NCBI RefSeq assembly: GCF_004795035.1
Contig: NZ_SSBK01000039.1
Location: 1 to 58,680 of the forward strand
Direction: 5' to 3'
Source: Streptomyces sp. A0958
Lineage (GTDB): Bacteria > Actinomycetota > Actinomycetes > Streptomycetales > Streptomycetaceae
Length of the DNA stretch: 58,680 nt
The notes beneath the pieces were generated by a model. It was given only the letters and a program-made list of their open reading frames with translations. It had not been told where the DNA came from and did no database searches. Shown here in pieces: positions 50,242 to 58,553 of this stretch (positions are counted from its first letter, which is position 1; every line of letters begins with the position of its first letter). The position numbers and the translations under genes were made by a program.

Positions 50242-51753
50242 ATGCCAGCAGTCCCCGACCGGACGGGCACGACCGTCAGCAACCCCGTGATCCCCGGGTT
50301 CCACCCCGATCCCAGCGTCTGCCGTGTGGGCGAGGACTACTACCTGGCGTGCTCCAGCTTCGAGTACTTCCCGGGCGTCCCCCTCTTCCACAGCCGCGAC
50401 CTGGTCCACTGGACGCAGATCGGCAACGTCCTGGACCGGCCGGAGCAGCTGCACCTGCCGGCCGGCACCCGCGCCTCCGGCGGGATCTACGCGCCGACGC
50501 TCCGCCACCACGACGGCCGGTTCTGGCTGATCGTCACCAATGTCGCCGTCGGCAACCTGTTGTTCACGGCCACCGACCCGGCCGGCCCCTGGTCCGACCC
50601 GGTCCCGCTCCCCGGCGTCCCGGGCATCGACCCCGACCTCGCCTGGGACGAGGACGGCACCTGCTGGTGCACCGTGGCAGGTGTCTCCCAGGTCCGCATC
50701 GACCCGCACACCGGCAAGACGCTCGGCGCACCCCGCCGCATCTGGTCCGGGACGCCCGGCGCGAAGGCCCCGGAGGCGCCCCACCTCTACCGGATCGACG
50801 GCTACTGGTACCTGCTCATCGCCGAAGGGGGCACCGAGCGCGGCCACGGCGTCTCGATCGCGCGCGGCCCCTCACCGGCCGGCCCGTTCGAGCCCTGCCC
50901 GGACAACCCGGTGCTCACCCATCGCGGCCGCGAGCACCCCGTCCAGAACACCGGCCACGGCGACCTGGTGCAGGGCCCCGACGGCTCCTGGTGGCTGGTG
51001 CTGCTCGGCGTGCGGCCGGGCGGCGGCTCCCCCGGCTGGCACGTGCTCGGCCGGGAGACCTTCCTGGCCCCGGTGACCTGGGTGGACGGCTGGCCCGTCG
51101 TCGGCGAGGTGTCCCCCGAGCTCCCCGCGCCGCCGTGGCCGCTCGTCCCCGCCCCCGCCGTTCCCGCCCGGGACGACTTCGACCGCGCCGAGCCGCCCCC
51201 GTACTGGATCTCGCCCCGCCGCTCAGCCGCCGGCCGGTCCGGTACGGAGGAGCGCCCGGGGTGGCTGACCCTGCACGGCCGGGGCGGCACCCTGGACGAC
51301 CCGGACGCGGTGTTCGTCGGCCGCCGCCAGCAGCACCTGTCGTGCCGGGTGCGCACCCTGGCCGACGCGGCGGACGGCCACGGCGGGCTCGCGGTCCGGC
51401 TGGACGAGCTGCACCACTACGCGATCGAGGCGGGCGGCTCCGAGGTCCGGCTGATCGCCCGCATCGGCCCCCTGCGCACGGTGGTGGCCTCCCGCCCCAC
51501 CGCCGCCGGCCCCCTGGTCCTCGGCATCGACGTGACCCGCACCGAGGCCTCCCACGACCCCTGCGCCGGCCCGGACACGGTGTCCCTGGGCGTCGAGGAG
51601 CCGGACGGCACGTTCACCGTGCTCGGCGCCCTCGACGGCCGCTACCTGTCCACCGAGGTCACCGGCGGCTTCACCGGCCGCGTGATCGGCCTGTACGCCG
51701 CGAGCGGCACCGTCCACTTCGACTGGTTCGACTACGCGCCGCTCGACGGGTGA
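50242..51753 (+). CDS. Glycoside hydrolase family 43 protein (beta-xylosidase/arabinofuranosidase type)
   Basis: The protein is 503 residues from the ATG at 50242 with no signal peptide, so it is probably cytoplasmic. The five-bladed propeller starts NPVIPGFHPDPSVCRVGEDYYLACSSFEYFPGVPLFHSRDLVHW, with the catalytic base Asp in FHPDPS and likely acid Glu in the ARGPSP/EHPVQNTGHGDLV region. A C-terminal beta-sandwich from about residue 315 matches GH43 xylosidases of the FHPDPS type. It likely trims xylo-oligosaccharides. A LacI-type operator layout precedes it. Confidence 0.92.
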   Translation: MPAVPDRTGTTVSNPVIPGFHPDPSVCRVGEDYYLACSSFEYFPGVPLFHSRDLVHWTQIGNVLDRPEQLHLPAGTRASGGIYAPTLRHHDGRFWLIVTNVAVGNLLFTATDPAGPWSDPVPLPGVPGIDPDLAWDEDGTCWCTVAGVSQVRIDPHTGKTLGAPRRIWSGTPGAKAPEAPHLYRIDGYWYLLIAEGGTERGHGVSIARGPSPAGPFEPCPDNPVLTHRGREHPVQNTGHGDLVQGPDGSWWLVLLGVRPGGGSPGWHVLGRETFLAPVTWVDGWPVVGEVSPELPAPPWPLVPAPAVPARDDFDRAEPPPYWISPRRSAAGRSGTEERPGWLTLHGRGGTLDDPDAVFVGRRQQHLSCRVRTLADAADGHGGLAVRLDELHHYAIEAGGSEVRLIARIGPLRTVVASRPTAAGPLVLGIDVTRTEASHDPCAGPDTVSLGVEEPDGTFTVLGALDGRYLSTEVTGGFTGRVIGLYAASGTVHFDWFDYAPLDG

Positions 51754-51962
51754 GCGCCGGGCGGACGCGGATTCCCCGGGCGCCGGGCGGTCGCGGATTC
51801 CCGCAGCCGTATTCCTCGGCATACGGGGGGACATATCCCGCCCGGAGGCCGTAGCCTGACGCGAGGGGGGCCACAACCTCTCTGCCGAACACGCCAGTTG
51901 GCCCTGCGGACGCGAATCCGCCGGGGCCGGGGCCGGGTACGGCGTAGCGCGAGAGGCGGGTC

Positions 51963-52760
51963 ATGGCGTCCATCCCCGAGCTGTACACGCGTGAAATGCA
52001 CACGAAGTACCAGTACCTCGCCTGCTGGCTGCCCTCGACCCCCATGGCACCCGGCGACGTGGGCGTCCTCTCGGGGCACACGTTCAGGAAGCTCACCACC
52101 CTAGCCGAGCTGGGCATCCCGTTCACCAGGAACCCGGACAGCCCGTTCGCCAACCTCAACTACTCCTCCACCGACTGCGTCGCGGTGGCACCCGGGGTCC
52201 GCGTCGGGCCCACCGCGGACGACGCGCTCTGCACCCTGTCCGTCACCTTCACCCGGGACGGCGCCACACTGTTCCAGGCGTCGGACTGCGTGCAGGAGAC
52301 CCTCGGCAACCTTCCGGCGCTCGAAGCCGCACTGCGCGCCCGGCACGAGAACCGGGCCTGGCGCCTGGAGTACGTCGTCGTCACCGAAGTGGTGCGTACC
52401 GGCCCCACCGCCATCCTGGTCGCCGAGCACCGCGGTGCACAGCTCGACCTACAGGTCAGCGCGTCCGCCCTGACGAATCCGTTGCCGGTCGCCAGTGCCG
52501 CGGCGAATTGCGTGATCACCCGCCGGCACGGGATCGCGGCGGACGTACTGGTCCCCGACGGCGCCACACCGCTGTTCAGAGCCGTGCAACTGCGCAAGAG
52601 GCCGCTGCGCCCGTACGACCTGGTCTTCCGTTCCGACGACGACGACTTCTCCGTGACGGAGGACGTGGACGAACCGGACGAGCCCGAGGAGACGGACATG
52701 GTCCGCGTCACCTGGGCCGACCTCGGACGGGGCGACGCCACGGCGCCCATGGACGTATAA
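51963..52760 (+). CDS. Candidate gasdermin-like pore-forming effector, first gene of the CHAT operon
   Basis: The protein is 265 residues from an ATG with a purine-rich ribosome site. No signal peptide or membrane helix is visible. By eye it follows the order of bacterial gasdermins: YQYLACWLPSTPMAPGDVGVLSG / FRKLTTLAELG (residues 16-51), an alternating-strand middle (LCTLSVTFTRDGATLFQASD), a helix LPALEAALRARH, then RLEYVVVTEVV / AILVAEHRGAQLDLQV (135-166) and the conserved-looking PDGATPLFRAVQLR (198-211). An acidic stretch (225-245) precedes a 20-residue tail, which could be a cleavable inhibitory end. The long hydrophobic Gly-rich hairpin usual in gasdermins is reduced, and no Cys occurs before residue 21. 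The neighbour encodes a caspase-like protease, as in known bacterial gasdermin loci. The family call is inference. Confidence 0.5.
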   Translation: MASIPELYTREMHTKYQYLACWLPSTPMAPGDVGVLSGHTFRKLTTLAELGIPFTRNPDSPFANLNYSSTDCVAVAPGVRVGPTADDALCTLSVTFTRDGATLFQASDCVQETLGNLPALEAALRARHENRAWRLEYVVVTEVVRTGPTAILVAEHRGAQLDLQVSASALTNPLPVASAAANCVITRRHGIAADVLVPDGATPLFRAVQLRKRPLRPYDLVFRSDDDDFSVTEDVDEPDEPEETDMVRVTWADLGRGDATAPMDV

Positions 52761-52795
52761 GTCCCTACGACAGCCGAGAGCGGGCCGGTGACCGC

Positions 52796-53878
52796 ATGAG
52801 CCGTACCACTGAAGAAGCAGGCATCGGCGCGGCCCCGCCCGCCGTACTCCGGACACCCGCCCTGCGCAGGTGCGTCGAGGTCGCGCAGGCGCTGGCCCAC
52901 GGCGAGGGCGGTCCGGTCGACGTCCTGCACCTGTTCCTCTCGGTGGCCTGTGACAGCGAGGCGGACACCCGTTCCCGGCTGGTGATGAGGGCCACGGCCT
53001 GGCACCACTTCTTCACCGACGAGACGTACCGGGAAGTGGCCGAGGGCGCCGGCCGAACCGACGCGCGGACGCGGGCGGTCCCCTTCGCCCCGGCCGCCGC
53101 GGCCGTGCTCTCCCGGCTGGCGTACTGGACGACAAGGACCGGCGACGAGACCGCCGACACCGCCCACCTGCTGCTGGCCTGCCTGGAGACGGGCACCGAC
53201 GACAAGGAGATGCGGAAGGCCATACGCACGCTGGGGCTGAGCGGTCGGGTCGCTCTGTCGCAGGCCATGACGGTGCGCCGCGAGGTCGCCGCCGCGGACC
53301 GCCAACTGAACCACCGCGGACCCATCCTCTCGCGCAGTCGAAGGGACCGGCCGACGCCGTACCACTTCCAGGCGCCGCACCGCGCGATCGGTCCGCGGAA
53401 GGGGCGGGCCATCAGCCTGCGCTCGCAGATGACAAGTGCGGCGCACGTCTCCTCACACCTTCAGTCCCACCTGATCCGGTTGCACGTATGGGTGGGGTGG
53501 TGGCACCAACTCGGCATCTTCGCGGCCCTGTCGGTGACCATCTGGGCTTCGCTGACGGTGACGCCCTGGTCGGCGCTCTGGCTGATCAGCGTGTCGATAC
53601 GCCGTCACGTCGCCTCACCGGGCCCCCGCCTCGGGTGCGACGCCGCTCTCGTCGTCGCCTCGGCGTTCCTGGGCATCCCCTGGCTGCTGGTCGCGACGGC
53701 CCTGGTGTGCCGCCTCATCGATCTGCTGGACGGCCGGCTGGCACTGCTCCAGATCCGCGGGGACGTCGGCGACCCGGCCCTGACGGAGTCCGCCCTGCAG
53801 TCCGATCGCAGGGCGGACCGCCGCGCCGCGCACTTCTACCGCACGCTGAAGTTCCGACGGAGGCTGACGCCGGAATGA
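52796..53878 (+). CDS. Clp N-domain-like membrane protein, second gene of the CHAT operon
   Basis: The protein is 360 residues from the ATG at 52796. Residues about 20-150 look like a double Clp_N repeat: LRRCVEVAQALAHGEGGPVDVLHLFLSVACD and AAAVLSRLAYWTTRTGDETADTAHLLLACLE, the adaptor and substrate-binding module of ClpA/C. There is no AAA+ domain. A basic linker leads to two hydrophobic regions (about 238-268 and 283-308). The basic C-terminus is probably cytosolic. Its last codon overlaps the start of the CHAT gene (ATGA), so the two are made together. A sensor or adaptor role at the membrane is inference. Confidence 0.65.
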   Translation: MSRTTEEAGIGAAPPAVLRTPALRRCVEVAQALAHGEGGPVDVLHLFLSVACDSEADTRSRLVMRATAWHHFFTDETYREVAEGAGRTDARTRAVPFAPAAAAVLSRLAYWTTRTGDETADTAHLLLACLETGTDDKEMRKAIRTLGLSGRVALSQAMTVRREVAAADRQLNHRGPILSRSRRDRPTPYHFQAPHRAIGPRKGRAISLRSQMTSAAHVSSHLQSHLIRLHVWVGWWHQLGIFAALSVTIWASLTVTPWSALWLISVSIRRHVASPGPRLGCDAALVVASAFLGIPWLLVATALVCRLIDLLDGRLALLQIRGDVGDPALTESALQSDRRADRRAAHFYRTLKFRRRLTPE

Positions 53879-56800
53879 ACCTCTCGGTCTTCGACCCGTT
53901 CGGCGCCGACGCCGCTGACGAGCTGCCCGACTGGCTCGCCCGGCGCAACCGGCGCACCGATGACGAGGCCGTCATCGAGTACGTGCTGCCACTGGCCCTC
54001 CTGTTCAGTCGCAAGGTGGGGATCGGCACTCGGTTGCGCGTGCTTCCCCAGGTCGCCCGCTCCTGGTCCGTCATACGCCGGGGCCGGTCGCGGGAGTCCC
54101 GCATCGGGCTGCACGCGTGCGACCTCCTGACGGTCCACGACCGCGTGCTGTGGTGGCGGGCTCTCGCCGTCCGGTCCGCCGTCGTGGCGCTGGCGCTGAC
54201 CGCGTGCCTGCTGCTGTCACCACCCGGGTGGGTCGATCTCTGGTTCCCGGCCACCGCATGGGCCCTGACGGGCTGGCGCAGGGCCCCGGCCGCCGCCCTG
54301 GTCGTCGCGGTCCTTGCCTGGATCGCCTGGCAGCAACCGGCGTGGCTGGCGTCCGCGACGGCCGCCGCCGTCCTCGTCGCCCACGTCCGCCTGATGCTGT
54401 CGATGCAGGAGGTGGGGCTGATGGCCAGGGCGTCGTCCGGCAGCCCCACCGGTTTCCTCGGACGGCGTTTCCTCCTTCGCGCCCTGTGGGATTCCGAAGC
54501 GGCCACCATCGCCCTGGCCGTCGACAAGGCGACCGGCGACGACCGGGCTCGTACCGCGTGCTTCACCGACGAGGCGCCGGGCGGCGTGCCGGACCGCCTG
54601 CGGCCGGTGGTCGTGCAGTGCAGGGCGCTCGCCGCCCTGGCCGGCCTGGAGTTCCGGTCGGCGATGGTGCTGTCCGAGGAGGCCCGGAGCCTCGCCGCCG
54701 ACGCCTCGCCCGGAATCCGGGGCTGGTGTGCGCTGCAAGCGGGCGACGTACTGTTCGCGGCGGGCCAGCCGGCCGCGGCCGAGGCGCGCTGGCGGGAGGC
54801 CCGGGGCCTTCTGGAGACCGCGCCGCGATGCCGCTACTGGGCGGCCGAGGCCGAACTGCGGATGATCGAAGCCCTCACCACCGACTCCGCGAACACTTCC
54901 CGGTGCGTCGAGGGCCTGAAGATCCTGTGCCGCACACGGCACGGCGCGATCCGCGCGAGCGATCCGGTACTCCTCGCCAGGACGGAGCGGTATCTGCTGC
55001 GGCTGATGCACCAGGCCGGCAACACCGTCGGCGTGGTCGAGCAGCTGGCGGACCAGTACGAACGGACCGAGGGCAAGATGCTCCCGGAGGAGTCCGTCTC
55101 CGAACACGGCGCCGAGCTGCTCCTGTTGGCGACCCTCTACCTCGACGTCATCGAGAACCCCGACCGCTACCCGGACACCATGCGCGTCGACGAGGACGGA
55201 CAGCACGAACGCTACGTCTACGCCGCCTCGATGATGGACAACGTGCTCAGGCAGCTGAGCAGATCGAAGATGCCTCATCTCCAGGCGCAGGCCCACGCGG
55301 TGCTGGCACACATCCAGCGCGCCGTCGGCATGCGCGAAGAGGCACTGGGCAACGTCCTCGAAAGCCTCCACGCCATCCAGCACGTCCGCTACCAGCTGCC
55401 CACCGCACAATGGCGCACGCACTGGATCGCCGCCCACGCACACGTCTACGTCCTCGCGCTGGACCTCGCCGACTCCGACCCGGCACTCGTCGCCGAGCTG
55501 CTGGAGACCGTTCGCTCCCAGTCCGTGCCCGTCGAGTCGGACGAACCCGGCGCCCGGCTGCGCGCCGTCCTGGATGCGCTGGTCTCCAGCACCGGACTGC
55601 CGCTCGGAGCCGAGGGAGCGCCGGAGGAAGCGCGGAGCCCCGATCCCCGGCACACCGACCCGCTGCTGACCGACCGCACCGTGCTCGTGGACCACGCCTC
55701 CTGGGTCGGCGGTGGGGAGTCGAACGCCATCGACCTCGACGGGGAGCTGGACCTGATGTTCCCGGGCGGGTGGTACTGGAGCTACGCGCGGGCCGGGGAA
55801 TGGATCTACCACTCGGTACGCACGCCCTCCGGCGCCTGGCACTCCGAGCGACGCCCCCACGCGCAGCTCGCCGACGCGTTCGAAGACCTGGTCCTCCACC
55901 TGCCCGTCACCGTGCCCGGCGCGGAACCGGTCAAGCCGAGGCTCCACGACAGCGCGCTCGCCGCCACCGGCTCCGACGACCCCGTCAAGGGGTATCTGAT
56001 CGCCGGACAGGTATGGGCCCGCATCTTCGACGGACTCGGCTCCGCCATGCTCCCCGCCGCCCTCAGGGAAGCCCTCACCGCCACCACCGCTCCCGTCCCG
56101 CTGGCCCTCGCCCCCACCGGCGCCCTCGCGCTCGTACCCGTCTGCGCACTGCCCGTCACACCGGGGCGCGACGTCATGGACGTCGCGCGGCTGTCCTATC
56201 TGCCCTCGATCGCACTGCTCTCCCAGCGGCGACGGCTCACCGTCGGCGAAGGCGGCGACCCGGTCCACGGCACGCGGAGCGCACCGTCTCGCGTCCTCTC
56301 CGTCCTCGTGCCGCACTCGTCGTCCGACGAAGACACACACGACCTCGAACACGCCGCGGTCGAAATCCCCGAGAACAGCGAGTTGGCCCCCCGTCCCCTC
56401 ACCAAACACGGATTCGCCGACCTCGTCGCCCGCCACGGCACCGACGACACCGTCCTCCACCTCGCCGGTCATGTGCGAGACCCGGACGAGGAGGACCCGG
56501 GAGGCACGGGCTTCAAGTTCGCCGACGGGCTGCTTACCCTGCACGACTTCTACCGCACCGACGACTCCGGTGCGCCCCTCTACCCCCTGCCCGACCGCGT
56601 CATGCTCGCCGCCTGTGCGAGCCTCGGCCTCCACGGCCGCCCGGAGAACGGCTACACCCCCTCGCTCCTCGACATACCCGAGTGGCTGGGTCTGGGGGCG
56701 GCGGTCATCCACGGCGGCGCCAGGCATGTCTACTGCACCCTGTTCCCGATCCCCGACGTCGAGCACACGACACGCATCGACCTGGCGCTCGTCGACGCCC

Positions 56801-57843
56801 TGCGCCGCCACACCGAACCGGCCGCGGCTCTGCGCGCCGTCCAGCGCGCGGAGCTACAGCGTTGGCGCAACGGCAGCGGTTCAATCCCGCTCACCTTCCT
56901 CGCCTACGCGTACGTCGGACTCGGCGCCGCCCCCGGCCAGGAAATCCCCGCCGCCCCGAACAGGTCCGAGCGCCCGGAGTACATCCCCTCGGCACGACGC
57001 CGGAAGCACCCGCAACACCCGCAACACCTTCTGCATCCGCAGCACCCACAGCAACCGCGACAACCTCAGGCGGCCGACGAACCGACGACCGAACCGGCGA
57101 CCGAACCGGCGGTCCGCCCCCGGCCCAAGATCCACAAGACCTACGAGCCGTTCATGATGATGTCCCGGCACACCCACGACGAAGCGGGCCTCCCCGACCG
57201 GCTCCACCCCCGCTTCGGTCCGGACGGCCGGCTCCTCCTCACCCCGTACGACGGTGAGGCATCCGCCCCCGTGCCCGTCCGCACGGCAACGTGGACCAGG
57301 GAGAGTTTCGACTTCAGCGCCCTGAGCACGAGCTCCGAAACCGAGTGGCGCGTGCACGGCGTCAGCCTCCACCTCACCGACGCACGCCTCGTCCTGGTCG
57401 TCGACAAGCCGGACGCCCAGGGCCGGACGCTCGCCGGCCATATCCGGTACCCGTGGATCAGCACGGTGGCGTTCAGACCCAAGCAGAGCTTCCTCAACGA
57501 CTGCGAGCTGGTCGTCCACTGCCAGCAGGACACCGGCCCCGACACCACCGACTTCTACCGCCTCACGCTCCTCCTGAACCGGGAAACCGACAGCGAGGCC
57601 CTGGCCCGTCACCTCGTCCGCCGCCTGGCCCAACACCACGTGTCCAACGGTGAGTTGCCGAGCATCGCCCGCCCCCTGTTCGAAGCCCTGCGCGACCCCC
57701 CGCACCTGCCGGCCCCGGACAAGGGCGCCCACGCGACATACGGCCTCCCCGCGTTCAAGACCTATCCGGAAGGCGTCGAGTACGTCAGCGGCCAACCGGT
57801 CGAAGGCACTTGGATCGGCCCCGCCCTGAAGGCCTCGGACTGA
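53875..57843 (+). CDS. Membrane-linked CHAT protease with helical-repeat region and C-terminal PH/GRAM-like domain
   Basis: The protein is 1322 residues. Residues about 95-175 hold three or four membrane helices. Residues about 200-600 are helical and TPR-like (LEFRSAMVLSEEARSLAADASPGIRGWCALQAGDVLFAAGQPAAAEARW). The CHAT domain spans about 700-1020, with catalytic His866 in VLHLAGHV and Cys914 in VMLAACASLG, the spacing expected for CHAT caspase-like peptidases. A His/Pro/Gln and Thr/Glu/Pro linker (about 1045-1085) precedes a beta-rich C-terminal domain (about 1140-1256; VHGVSLHLTDARLVLVVDK, IRYPWISTVAFRPK) like bacterial PH/GRAM domains. Upstream neighbours are a Clp_N membrane protein and the gasdermin-like protein, its likely substrate. 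Confidence 0.85.
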   Translation: MNLSVFDPFGADAADELPDWLARRNRRTDDEAVIEYVLPLALLFSRKVGIGTRLRVLPQVARSWSVIRRGRSRESRIGLHACDLLTVHDRVLWWRALAVRSAVVALALTACLLLSPPGWVDLWFPATAWALTGWRRAPAAALVVAVLAWIAWQQPAWLASATAAAVLVAHVRLMLSMQEVGLMARASSGSPTGFLGRRFLLRALWDSEAATIALAVDKATGDDRARTACFTDEAPGGVPDRLRPVVVQCRALAALAGLEFRSAMVLSEEARSLAADASPGIRGWCALQAGDVLFAAGQPAAAEARWREARGLLETAPRCRYWAAEAELRMIEALTTDSANTSRCVEGLKILCRTRHGAIRASDPVLLARTERYLLRLMHQAGNTVGVVEQLADQYERTEGKMLPEESVSEHGAELLLLATLYLDVIENPDRYPDTMRVDEDGQHERYVYAASMMDNVLRQLSRSKMPHLQAQAHAVLAHIQRAVGMREEALGNVLESLHAIQHVRYQLPTAQWRTHWIAAHAHVYVLALDLADSDPALVAELLETVRSQSVPVESDEPGARLRAVLDALVSSTGLPLGAEGAPEEARSPDPRHTDPLLTDRTVLVDHASWVGGGESNAIDLDGELDLMFPGGWYWSYARAGEWIYHSVRTPSGAWHSERRPHAQLADAFEDLVLHLPVTVPGAEPVKPRLHDSALAATGSDDPVKGYLIAGQVWARIFDGLGSAMLPAALREALTATTAPVPLALAPTGALALVPVCALPVTPGRDVMDVARLSYLPSIALLSQRRRLTVGEGGDPVHGTRSAPSRVLSVLVPHSSSDEDTHDLEHAAVEIPENSELAPRPLTKHGFADLVARHGTDDTVLHLAGHVRDPDEEDPGGTGFKFADGLLTLHDFYRTDDSGAPLYPLPDRVMLAACASLGLHGRPENGYTPSLLDIPEWLGLGAAVIHGGARHVYCTLFPIPDVEHTTRIDLALVDALRRHTEPAAALRAVQRAELQRWRNGSGSIPLTFLAYAYVGLGAAPGQEIPAAPNRSERPEYIPSARRRKHPQHPQHLLHPQHPQQPRQPQAADEPTTEPATEPAVRPRPKIHKTYEPFMMMSRHTHDEAGLPDRLHPRFGPDGRLLLTPYDGEASAPVPVRTATWTRESFDFSALSTSSETEWRVHGVSLHLTDARLVLVVDKPDAQGRTLAGHIRYPWISTVAFRPKQSFLNDCELVVHCQQDTGPDTTDFYRLTLLLNRETDSEALARHLVRRLAQHHVSNGELPSIARPLFEALRDPPHLPAPDKGAHATYGLPAFKTYPEGVEYVSGQPVEGTWIGPALKASD

Positions 57844-57851
57844 CCTCGCCC

Positions 57852-58229
57852 CTACTGAACGGGCGCTTCGCCGGGATCGGTCCGGTCGATGTTGTCCTCG
57901 ACCCAGGTGCGGAGCTGGTTGAGCGGGACGGCGGCGCTCTTGCCGAGGGCGGTGAGGGCGTATTCGACGTGCAGGGGAACGGCCGGGTAGACGGTGCGGT
58001 CGACGAGTCCGAAGCTCTCCAGGCGGCGCAGGGTCTGGGTGAGCACCTTGGGGCTGACGCCCTGGAGTCGGCGTTGGAGTGCGCCGAACCGCTGGGGCCC
58101 CTCTTCGAGTGCCCCGACGGCCAGGGCAGACCATTTGTTGGCCAGCAGGTCGAGCAGCGCCCGACACGGGCACTGGGCCGCGTAGACGTCGTGGTGCGAG
58201 TGCCGGCCGGTCGGGCAACTGGTCGTCAT
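57852..58229 (-). CDS. HxlR family transcriptional regulator
   Basis: The protein is 125 residues from the ATG at 58229. The winged helix has CPCRALLDLLANKWSALAVGALEEGPQRFGALQRRLQGVSPKVLTQTLRRLESFGLVDR and ends with the wing VEYALTALG. Cysteines at the start of the domain are typical of redox- or electrophile-sensing HxlR members. It is divergent from the oxidoreductase remnant at 58384, the usual target arrangement. It is convergent with the CHAT gene, eight bases away. Confidence 0.93.
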   Translation of the reverse strand: MTTSCPTGRHSHHDVYAAQCPCRALLDLLANKWSALAVGALEEGPQRFGALQRRLQGVSPKVLTQTLRRLESFGLVDRTVYPAVPLHVEYALTALGKSAAVPLNQLRTWVEDNIDRTDPGEAPVQ

Positions 58230-58383
58230 TCGTACGCTCCTCACCTGCGTGCTTCCCTATGGGAAGCAGTTCCCCCTGCAGGCAACTACACCCTCGGGCC
58301 TAGCGTCATTCCCGCCAGCACGGAGGTCACGGCCCAGGAGCGCCGAACGGCTTTCCGCACCATGCGATGCCGAGGGATGAAGC

Positions 58384-58553
58384 ATGTCCGCAGAGAAGAA
58401 GACGATGCGCGCAGTGGTCCAGGACGATTTCAGGGCCCGGAGGTGCTGCGCGTCCAGGAGGTGCCCCGACCGCAGCCGCTGCCGACGGAGGTGCTGGTGC
58501 GCGTGCACGCCGCCGGGGTGAACCCGGTGGACTGGAAGACCCGGGCCGGAACC
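58384..58553 (+). pseudogene. 5' part of a zinc-type/quinone oxidoreductase gene, frameshifted and interrupted
   Basis: The start MSAEKKTMRAVVQDDF is in one frame; the continuation PEVLRVQEVPRPQPLPTEVLVRVHAAGVNPVDWKTRAGTG is in another. The shift is at ttcagggcccggag near 58428-58442, where one base is missing from the expected FGGPEVL codons. Homology stops at about 58553, where IS-like sequence begins. Only about 55 of some 310 codons remain. Confidence 0.8.
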
